Below are positions 25,838-33,216 of a stretch of DNA of 36,026 nucleotides, piece by piece. Numbering within the stretch: position 1 is the stretch's first letter; each line of letters opens with the position of its first letter. Source of the DNA: Gemmatimonadota bacterium (GTDB lineage: Bacteria > Gemmatimonadota > Gemmatimonadetes > Gemmatimonadales > Gemmatimonadaceae); NCBI GenBank assembly GCA_025362095.1, contig JANYIJ010000016.1:1-36026 (forward strand), in the 5' to 3' direction. The position numbers and the translations under genes were made by a program. The notes beneath the pieces were generated by a model. That model saw only the letters and a program-made list of their open reading frames with translations. It was not told the origin of the DNA and ran no database searches.

Positions 25838-26962
25838 ATGACGACCATCGCGTCCCCTGCGCCATCAGTCGCGCACGACACGTTCCCGATCAACGGCACC
25901 GACTACATCGAGTTCTGGGTCGGCAACGCCAAGCAGAGCGCGATGTTCTATCGCGCCGCGTTCGGATTCGAACTGCTCGCCTATCGCGGGCCGGAGACCG
26001 GTGTTCGCGATCGCGCGAGTTATCTGCTCCAGCAGGATAAAATCCGTTTCGTGCTCACGTCGCCGGTCGGGCCTGAAGGGCCGATCGCCGACCATATTCG
26101 ACTGCACGGCGACGGCGTGCGCGATCTCGCGTTCTGGGTGGACGACGCGCGCACCGCGCACAAGCTGGCCGTCGAGCGCGGCGCGCGGTCCGTGCAGGAG
26201 CCCACGGTCACGAAGGACGCCGACGGTGAGGTGGTCATCGCCGCGATCGCGACCTACGGCGACACGATTCACTCGATCGTCGAGCGCAGGAACTATCACG
26301 GCCGGTTCCTGCCGGGGTTCGTGCCGAAGTCATCGCCGTTCAAGACGGTCCCGACGGGACTCAAGTATGTCGACCACTGTGTCGGAAACGTCGAGCTCGG
26401 CAAGATGAACGAATGGGTCGAGTTCTATTCCCGCGTGCTCGGCTTTTACAATCTGCTCTCGTTCGACGACAAAGACATCTCGACAGAATACTCATCACTC
26501 ATGTCCAAGGTGATGTCGAACGGAAACGGCCGCATCAAATTTCCGATCAACGAGCCCGCGGCCGGCAAAAAGAAATCGCAGATCGATGAGTATCTCGATT
26601 TTTATCGCGGCCCCGGCGTGCAGCACATCGCGATGGCGACGGACGACATCGTGAAGACCGTGCGCGACATGATGAACCGGGGCGTCGAGTTCCTCTCTGT
26701 GCCGCATTCCTACTACGAGGGCGCGAAGGCGCGCGTCGGAAAGATCGACGAGAGCTTCTCGGCGCTCGAAGAACTCGGCGTGCTCGTGGACCGTGACGAC
26801 GAAGGGTACCTGCTGCAGATCTTCTCGAAGCCCGTGCAGGACCGTCCCACGCTGTTCTACGAAATCATCCAGCGCAAAGGTGCGAAGAGCTTCGGCAAGG
26901 GCAACTTTAGGGCGCTGTTCGAGTCGATCGAGCGCGAGCAGGGTCTGCGAGGGAACCTGTAA
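25838..26962 (+). CDS. hpd: 4-hydroxyphenylpyruvate dioxygenase
   Basis: Two-domain vicinal oxygen chelate protein: TGLKYVDHCVGNVELGKMNEWVEFYSRVLGF, GPGVQHIAMATDDIVKTV, YLLQIFSKPVQDRPTLFYEIIQRKGAKSFGKGNFRALFESIEREQ. Confidence 0.96.
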   Translation: MTTIASPAPSVAHDTFPINGTDYIEFWVGNAKQSAMFYRAAFGFELLAYRGPETGVRDRASYLLQQDKIRFVLTSPVGPEGPIADHIRLHGDGVRDLAFWVDDARTAHKLAVERGARSVQEPTVTKDADGEVVIAAIATYGDTIHSIVERRNYHGRFLPGFVPKSSPFKTVPTGLKYVDHCVGNVELGKMNEWVEFYSRVLGFYNLLSFDDKDISTEYSSLMSKVMSNGNGRIKFPINEPAAGKKKSQIDEYLDFYRGPGVQHIAMATDDIVKTVRDMMNRGVEFLSVPHSYYEGAKARVGKIDESFSALEELGVLVDRDDEGYLLQIFSKPVQDRPTLFYEIIQRKGAKSFGKGNFRALFESIEREQGLRGNL

Positions 26963-28146
26963 TGCCCGTCTATCACACGCTGGGAAAAATTCCCCGTAAG
27001 CGGCACATCATTTTTCGCAGGCCTGATGGGAAACTGTACGCCGAACAGCTTGTGGGGAACGAAGGATTTACCGGTCCCTCGTCACTGTTGTATCACGTGC
27101 ACCCGCCCACGACGGTGAAATCGACGCGGCGCATTCGCGACGTGATATACGAGGCGGATCCCGATCAGACGCTCAAGCACCGGCACTTCCGCACGGCGCG
27201 CCTCGCGCGCGGCGGCAGCCCAACGCTCGACCGCACGCCTATTCTGTTCAACGACGACGTCGCGATGCTCTACTCGGAGCCCGACAAGCAGGACGAGCAC
27301 TTCTATCGCAATGCGCAGGGCGATGAAGTCGTGTACGTCGCGGAAGGCGAGGGAACACTCGAGACGCAGTTCGGAAATATCCCGATCGTGCCGGGTGATT
27401 ATCTCGTGATACATCGGGGGATTCTTCACCGCTATGTGTTCACGAAACCGGCGAAACTCCTGATCATGGAGAGTCGCGGCTACGTGCGCACGCCGTCGCG
27501 GTACCGGAATGACTACGGCCAGATCGTGGAGGGCGCGCCGTACAGCGAGCGCGATTTTAAGGTGCCGCGCGATCTCGTGACGCGCGATGAAAAAGGCGAC
27601 TTCCAGATTATCGTGAAGCAGTACAACGGGCTGAATGAGTTCATCCTCGATCATCACCCGTGCGATGTGATCGGCTGGGACGGCATGTTCTATCCGTGGG
27701 CGTTCAACATCAACGATTTTGAACCGATCGTCGGACGCGTGCACCAGCCGCCGCCGGTGCACCAGACGTTCCAGGGCGATGGCTTCGTGATTTGCTCGTT
27801 CTGCCCGCGGCCATTCGACTTCCATCCCGAAGCGATTCCCGCGCCGTACAATCACAGCAACGTGGATTCCGACGAAGTGATTTTTTATGCGTCGAGTGAA
27901 TTCATGAGCAGAAAGGGAATCGAGTACGGCTCCATCACGCATCACCCGGATGGCATCCCGCACGGCCCGCATCCCGGACGAGCGGAAGCGTCGATCGGCG
28001 CGAAGGGTACAGACGAACTCGCCGTGATGATGGATTCGTTCAGGCCGCTGAAGGTCGCGAAGGTGATGCTGCCCGTGGAAGATGCCGGGTATCAGACGTC
28101 GTGGTTCAACGCCTCCGGTGAAGGATTCTCGCCGCCGACGAGCTGA
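26962..28146 (+). CDS. hmgA: Homogentisate 1,2-dioxygenase
   Basis: GDEVVYVAEGEGTLETQFGNIPIVPGDYLVIHRGILHRY, FHPEAIPAPYNHSNVDSDEVIFY, HHPDGIPHGPHPG; TAATG overlap with hpd. Confidence 0.94.
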   Translation: MPVYHTLGKIPRKRHIIFRRPDGKLYAEQLVGNEGFTGPSSLLYHVHPPTTVKSTRRIRDVIYEADPDQTLKHRHFRTARLARGGSPTLDRTPILFNDDVAMLYSEPDKQDEHFYRNAQGDEVVYVAEGEGTLETQFGNIPIVPGDYLVIHRGILHRYVFTKPAKLLIMESRGYVRTPSRYRNDYGQIVEGAPYSERDFKVPRDLVTRDEKGDFQIIVKQYNGLNEFILDHHPCDVIGWDGMFYPWAFNINDFEPIVGRVHQPPPVHQTFQGDGFVICSFCPRPFDFHPEAIPAPYNHSNVDSDEVIFYASSEFMSRKGIEYGSITHHPDGIPHGPHPGRAEASIGAKGTDELAVMMDSFRPLKVAKVMLPVEDAGYQTSWFNASGEGFSPPTS

Positions 28147-28236
28147 AACTGCGAGTTAACCCGTTTCGTGTTGGTTGGTTAACTGAAGTCACTTTGGTTA
28201 ACCAACCAACGAGAAACAGCTTAACGCATTTCCCAT
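28147..28236. repeat. Imperfect inverted repeat (hairpin C)
   Basis: Core GTTGGTTGGTTAAC (28170-28183) / GTTAACCAACCAAC (28197-28210), perfect 14 bp; imperfect extension on both sides (GTTAACCCGTTTC / GAGAAACAGCTTAAC). Confidence 0.85.
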
Positions 28237-28250
28237 CCGTTTAAACGGAT
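28235..28250. promoter_or_regulatory. Perfect 16-bp palindrome 1 nt upstream of an aminotransferase ATG
   Basis: ATCCGTTTAAACGGAT, then C and ATG at 28252. Confidence 0.5.
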
Positions 28251-28251
28251 C

Positions 28252-29436
28252 ATGCCAAAGCAAACAAACCGGCTCAAATCTCTCCCTCCGTATGTTCTCG
28301 CGTCCATTCCCCAGCGAAAGCGGGAGCTTCTAGCGAGGGGAGTTGACGTAATCGACCTTGGCGCAGGCGATGCGGACCTTGCGCCTCCCCCCGCCGCAAT
28401 CGAGGCGATGGCCGCCGCGATCCGCGAGCCCGCAATGAGCCGCTATGGCTTTGCGCTCGGACTTCCTGCGTTTCGCGAAACTGTATCCGCGTGGATGCAC
28501 ACGCGCTTCGGTCACACGTTCGATCCCCTCCAGGAAATCATCCCGTTGATCGGATCGAAAGAGGGACTCGCGCACCTCGCACTCGCGTACGTGCAGCCGG
28601 GCGATGCGGCGATCATCCCCGAGCCCGGCTACAACGCGTACCGCGGCGGCACGCTGCTTTCCGACGGCGAAGCGTATCTCTACCCGATAACCCCGCGCAC
28701 GAAATTTCTGGTCGAGCTCGACGACGTTCCTGCGGACGTTCTCAAACGCGCGAAGATTCTCTATCTGAATTATCCGAACAACCCAACCGGCGCGATCGCG
28801 CCGATGGAATATCTCGAGCGCATCGTAAAGCGCTGCGCCGAGCTCGACATCGTGCTCGTGTACGACAACCCGTATTCGGAGATGACGTTCGACGGCTACG
28901 TCGCGCCGAGTATTTTCGACGTCAACGGCGCTCGCGACGTCGCGATCGAGTTCCACTCGCTCTCGAAGACGTACAACATGACCGGCTGGCGCTGCGGCTG
29001 GGCGTGCGGCAACCGCGAGATCGTCGGCGCGCTCGCCAAGGTCAAAGGATTTCTCGACACGGGCCAGTTCATGGCGGTGCAGCGCGCGGGAGTCGCCGCG
29101 ATCGAATCGTGGGCAAGCTGGGTGCCTGGCAACATCGCGATCTTCAAGGAGCGGCGGGACGCAGCCGTGGCTGCGTTCTGCGCGAACGGATTCAGCTGCG
29201 ATTCGCCGAAGGGCACGATGTATCTTTGGATTCCGCTGCCCCATGGCATCCCGAGCGCGGAGTTCGCGGACCGGCTGCTCGACGAGCAGGGTGTGATTGT
29301 ACTCCCCGGATCCGGACTGGGCGCTGGCGGCGAAGGATTCTTCCGCGTGTCGTTCATCACGTCGCCTGCGCGCATCGCGGAGGCCGCGGTCAGGGCGGGA
29401 AAAGTTCTGGCGTCGTTCGCGGCTACCGCTCGCTAA
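28252..29436 (+). CDS. Class I/II aminotransferase (LL-diaminopimelate/aspartate aminotransferase-like)
   Basis: PLP motifs YLNYPNNPTGAIAP, YDNPYSEMTFDG, FHSLSKTYNMTGWRCGWACGN. Confidence 0.92.
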   Translation: MPKQTNRLKSLPPYVLASIPQRKRELLARGVDVIDLGAGDADLAPPPAAIEAMAAAIREPAMSRYGFALGLPAFRETVSAWMHTRFGHTFDPLQEIIPLIGSKEGLAHLALAYVQPGDAAIIPEPGYNAYRGGTLLSDGEAYLYPITPRTKFLVELDDVPADVLKRAKILYLNYPNNPTGAIAPMEYLERIVKRCAELDIVLVYDNPYSEMTFDGYVAPSIFDVNGARDVAIEFHSLSKTYNMTGWRCGWACGNREIVGALAKVKGFLDTGQFMAVQRAGVAAIESWASWVPGNIAIFKERRDAAVAAFCANGFSCDSPKGTMYLWIPLPHGIPSAEFADRLLDEQGVIVLPGSGLGAGGEGFFRVSFITSPARIAEAAVRAGKVLASFAATAR

Positions 29437-30745
29437 GAACCCGCTCCACCTCGGCGAGCGTCGCGTCGATCTCGACCGGTCTGTTTGCCCTCGCGGGCCG
29501 CGGCTCGGTTTCCTGATGGTATCGCTGAATGATTCCCGGATCCTTCAGCACATGTCCCGTCAGCACCGCCACCACGCGCTCGTGCTCGCCGATCACGCCG
29601 CGCATTCTCATTTGGAGCACGCCGGCGACACTCGCCGCACTCGCGGGCTCGCACCCGACGCCACTCGCGTCGATCACGGCCTTAGCGTCGAGAATTTCGT
29701 CGTCGCTCACCGAGGTCACCGCGCCGTTCGTCTCGGTGATCGCCCGCACGGCGCGATCCCAGCTCGCCGGATCGCCGATCTTTATGGCGGTCGCGAGTGT
29801 TTCCGCGTGCACGGGCTCGTGCGTCGAGAAGTGCGTCGCGAACGCGCTCGCAAACGGCGCGGCACCTGCGGCCTGAACCGCGAGCAATCGCGGCACGCGC
29901 GTGATCAGCCCGAGCGCGAACGCCTCACGCAGCGCCTTTCCGAACGCGGACGTGTTGCCGAGGTTGCCCGCGGGAAGCGCGATCCAGTCGGGCGCATCGT
30001 AGCCGAGCTGCTGCAGCATCTCGAACACGATTGTCTTCTGCCCTTCGACGCGCCAGGGATTGATCGAGTTCACGAGATACACGCCAAGTTCTCGCGAGCT
30101 TTCACGCGCGAGTCGCAGGCAGGCGTCAAAATCTCCATTCACCAGCAACGTTCGCGCGCCGTACGCGATCGACTGCGAGAGCTTTCCGAGCGCGATCTGT
30201 CCACGCGGCACGAAAACGAGCGCCGGGATTCCGGCGTGTGCCGCGTACGCCGCGAGCGAAGCCGACGTGTTTCCCGTTGATGCGCACGCCACGGCGCGCG
30301 CACCGATGCGCCGCGCCTGTGTCACCGCGACGGTCATGCCGCGATCTTTGAAGCTGCCGGTGGGATTGTGCCCCTCGTGCTTGAGCAACAGCCCCGCCGA
30401 GCGCGCGTACGTCTGCACTGCGCCGCGCTCGAGCAGCGGCGTGTTGCCTTCGGGATGACTTACGGGATTCTCCGCCGAGGGCATCACGAGTTCGAGGTAG
30501 CGCCACACGCCGCTCGGTTCAGCCGATGGCTTGAGTCCGCAGCGAAGGCCAAACAGTGCGAGCAGCGCAGCGCCATGCACGTCGGGCATCGCGTGCACGA
30601 TCTCGAAAAGCCCGCCGCAGGCAGTGCACTCTGCGGCCGCGCTGAGTTCCGGTGTGACCGCCCCGCATTTCGCGCAGCGCTGCACGCTCGCCGCGCCTTC
30701 ACTCAGGAAAAGCGACGTCGCCACGTCAGGCACTCGTCGCGTCAT
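29423..30745 (-). CDS. thrC: Threonine synthase
   Basis: N-terminal zinc-ribbon (CAKCG...CTACG), HEGHNPTGSFKDRGMTVAVTQA, CASTGNTSASLAAYAAHAG, ALPAGNLGNTSAFGKALREA; start at 30745 overlaps the thrB end. Confidence 0.92.
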   Translation of the reverse strand: MTRRVPDVATSLFLSEGAASVQRCAKCGAVTPELSAAAECTACGGLFEIVHAMPDVHGAALLALFGLRCGLKPSAEPSGVWRYLELVMPSAENPVSHPEGNTPLLERGAVQTYARSAGLLLKHEGHNPTGSFKDRGMTVAVTQARRIGARAVACASTGNTSASLAAYAAHAGIPALVFVPRGQIALGKLSQSIAYGARTLLVNGDFDACLRLARESSRELGVYLVNSINPWRVEGQKTIVFEMLQQLGYDAPDWIALPAGNLGNTSAFGKALREAFALGLITRVPRLLAVQAAGAAPFASAFATHFSTHEPVHAETLATAIKIGDPASWDRAVRAITETNGAVTSVSDDEILDAKAVIDASGVGCEPASAASVAGVLQMRMRGVIGEHERVVAVLTGHVLKDPGIIQRYHQETEPRPARANRPVEIDATLAEVERVLSER

Positions 30746-31673
30746 CCGCGAGCGTGAGCGCGCCTTTGGGCGCCACTCGCGACACGCGTGTATCGCATGC
30801 GATTCCCCGCGAGTCGTACTCTGCGCGTACCGCGTCGGCGATCTTCGCCGCGGTTGAATCGCTGTCCGTGATATAGAAGCTGGTCGGGCCGCCTCCGGAG
30901 ATGGAGCCGGCAAGCGCGCCTGCCTTGAGCGCCGCCGCTTTCGCCTCCACGAATCCGGGCAGCAGCACCGCGCGGGCAGGTTCCGCGATCTGATCGTCCA
31001 GCGCGCGGCCGAGCAGCGCCATGTCGCCGCTCGCGAACGCCGCGACCATCGCGGCGACGTTGGCCATTGCTGCGGTCACCGATGCACGATCGATGAAGCT
31101 CGGCAGCACTTCACGCGCGGCGGCCGTGTCGAGCCGCTGCGCAGGATGCGCGAGCACCACACGCAGCTCGGCGGGCCACGGGAGCGAGACGATATCGACA
31201 GGATCGAGCGATCGCACGAGAATCACGCCGCCGAACAGCGCCGACGCGAGGTTGTCGCCGTGGCGTCCCGAGAGCTGCGATTCCGCGACGAGCGCGCACT
31301 CGAAAAGCGCGATCGCGTCGAGAGGATTTCCGAGAAGCCGGTTCACCGCCACGGCGCTGGCGACAGCCGACGCCGCGCTGCCGCCCTGTCCGCCGGAAAT
31401 CGGGAGTCCTTTCTCGAGCGTGAGGCGAACGCCATCGCGTAGTGTGCCCGCGCGCTCGAGCACGGCGTTCGCCGCGATGCCCGCCGCATTTTTATCGGCG
31501 GCGCGCGGCAAGTCCGCGTGACCGGCGCCGGACATCGTGACGCCTGGTTCGTCGGCCCGTTCGGCGATGACACGGTCGCCCGGACCGGTGACGGCCATGC
31601 CGAGCACGTCGAGTCCTGGTCCGATATTTCCCACTCCGCCGGGAGCGAGCGCGGCCGCGCGTTCGAGTCGCAT
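30726..31673 (-). CDS. thrB: Homoserine kinase (GHMP family)
   Basis: APGGVGNIGPGLDVLGMAV, PISGGQGGSAASAVASAVAVNRLL, SISGGGPTSFYI; operonic with thrC. Confidence 0.9.
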   Translation of the reverse strand: MRLERAAALAPGGVGNIGPGLDVLGMAVTGPGDRVIAERADEPGVTMSGAGHADLPRAADKNAAGIAANAVLERAGTLRDGVRLTLEKGLPISGGQGGSAASAVASAVAVNRLLGNPLDAIALFECALVAESQLSGRHGDNLASALFGGVILVRSLDPVDIVSLPWPAELRVVLAHPAQRLDTAAAREVLPSFIDRASVTAAMANVAAMVAAFASGDMALLGRALDDQIAEPARAVLLPGFVEAKAAALKAGALAGSISGGGPTSFYITDSDSTAAKIADAVRAEYDSRGIACDTRVSRVAPKGALTLADDATSA

Positions 31674-31737
31674 GCGTCAGGTTAGCATGCGCGCACTTTG
31701 CTGTCCATTGAGTGACGCGACAATTACATTCCGGCCC

Positions 31738-33051
31738 GTGAAACTCCAGAAAACGCTGACGAGCACCGCGCTCGTGTTCGTGATGTTTTTCAACGTCTCC
31801 GGAGGCGCGTACGGCGTCGAGGGGATTGCCGGCACGGTCGGACCCGGACTCGCGCTGCTGGCGCTGATCATCGTCCCGCTCGTGTGGTCGCTTCCCGAGA
31901 CGCTGATCATCGGCGAGCTCGCGAGCATGCTTCCCGAGGAGGGCGGCTATTACCGATGGGTGCGCCGCGCCTTTGGCGAGTTCTGGGCATTTCAAAACGG
32001 CTGGGCGACCTGGCTCTACTCCCTGGTCGACATGGCGCTCTATCCGGTGCTGTTCAACGAATACCTGAAATGGTTTTTCCCGCAGATCGGGAGCGGCAGT
32101 GCGTGGATCGTTTCGCTCGCGGTGATCTGGGGCGCGGCGGCGATTAATTTGCGCGGAGCGCTGCCCGTCGGCAGGGTTTCGATCTGGGCGGGATCGTTCG
32201 TGCTCTTCGCGTTCTTGGCGCTCGCAGTCTTCGCGATTCCGCACGCGCAGCATGCGCCGTGGAAACCGTTTGCAAATCCGGGAACGACGGCGGGTGCGGG
32301 ATTCGCCGTCGCACTTTCCATTGTCTTGTGGAATTACATCGGGTGGGACAACGCGAGCACGGTGCAGGGCGAAGTGATCGACGCATCGCGGAGCTATCCG
32401 CGCGCGCTGATGGTGGCGCTGCCGCTGGTGACACTCTCGTATTTCGTGCCGTTGCTTCCCGCGCTCGCCGCGAGCGATGGCAGCGCCTGGAAGGATGGAT
32501 CGTGGCCGGCGATCGCGATGCAGGTAACGGGCGGGGCGGGGCCGTTCATCGCCTCGATGATCGCGTTCGGCGGGCTGGTGAGCGCGCTCGCGCTATTCAA
32601 TGCGCTGCTGCTCTCGTACTCACGAATTCCGCTCGCGATGGCCGTGGATGGCCTTCTGCCGAAAGCGCTCGCGCAGACGGACTCGCGTGGGACGCCACGG
32701 CGTGCTGTGCTCCTGTCGGCTGTATTCTACTCTGTGTTCGTGCTCGTTCCGTTCGGAAAACTCGTCGTGGCCGATGTGCTGCTGTACGCGATCGCGCTGA
32801 TGCTCGAGTTTGGTGCGCTGATTGCGCTCAGGAGACGGGAGCCGGAGTTGCGCGGCGTGTTTCGAATTCCGACCGGCACGGGTGGTGTGATTCTGCTGGC
32901 GGCGCTGCCGGCGATCGTGCTTGGCGTTGATATTTGGCTGGCGATTCGGGATGGGGATATCGCGCGGCCATCGTTAATCGGGGCGGGGATCGCGCTCGCG
33001 GTTGGGCCGGCGTTCTACTGGGGAATGAGAATCAAAGCGCCCCGGGGTTGA
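31738..33051 (+). CDS. APC superfamily amino acid permease
   Basis: About 12 TM pattern; FFNVSGGAYGVEGIAGTVGPGLALLALIIVPLVWSLPETLIIGELASMLPEEGGYYRWVRRAFG. GTG start at 31738 (ORF track extends upstream). Confidence 0.9.
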   Translation: MKLQKTLTSTALVFVMFFNVSGGAYGVEGIAGTVGPGLALLALIIVPLVWSLPETLIIGELASMLPEEGGYYRWVRRAFGEFWAFQNGWATWLYSLVDMALYPVLFNEYLKWFFPQIGSGSAWIVSLAVIWGAAAINLRGALPVGRVSIWAGSFVLFAFLALAVFAIPHAQHAPWKPFANPGTTAGAGFAVALSIVLWNYIGWDNASTVQGEVIDASRSYPRALMVALPLVTLSYFVPLLPALAASDGSAWKDGSWPAIAMQVTGGAGPFIASMIAFGGLVSALALFNALLLSYSRIPLAMAVDGLLPKALAQTDSRGTPRRAVLLSAVFYSVFVLVPFGKLVVADVLLYAIALMLEFGALIALRRREPELRGVFRIPTGTGGVILLAALPAIVLGVDIWLAIRDGDIARPSLIGAGIALAVGPAFYWGMRIKAPRG

Positions 33052-33076
33052 GAGTCTGCCCTCCCCGAGTTTAGAA

Positions 33077-33149
33077 CTGCAATCCCGCTGCTTCAGTGCC
33101 CCACTGAGCACTCCGAAGTGAGTGGGGAACTGAAGCAGTGAGATTGTAG
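33077..33149. repeat. Imperfect inverted repeat (hairpin F)
   Basis: Arms 33077-33105 CTGCAATCCCGCTGCTTCAGTGCCCCACT and 33121-33149 AGTGGGGAACTGAAGCAGTGAGATTGTAG, 25/29 complementary, 15-nt loop. Confidence 0.85.
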
Positions 33150-33171
33150 CGCCGAGCGGGGGGATATCAGA

Positions 33172-33216
33172 TTGCTCAACTTGCTCAACTTGCTCAACTT
33201 GGTCAACTCGCTCAAC
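33172..33216. repeat. 9-bp tandem repeat, 5 copies
   Basis: TTGCTCAAC x3, TTGGTCAAC, TCGCTCAAC; last copy touches the stop codon of the minus-strand permease. Confidence 0.9.

Noticed and set aside
31380-31420. Degenerate GHMP motif in homoserine kinase (GGQGGSAASA instead of GLGSSAAS) as a sign of inactivation
   Set aside because: The core Gly/Ser/Ala pattern and the other motifs are retained and the gene is operonic with thrC; likely lineage variation
31537-31737. Upstream extension of the APC permease ORF
   Set aside because: Overlaps thrB and is Ser/Pro/Arg-rich; the GTG at 31738 gives a normal transporter N-terminus
33172-33216. Possible CRISPR-like array
   Set aside because: Contiguous 9-bp tandem repeat without spacers; no cas genes in the window
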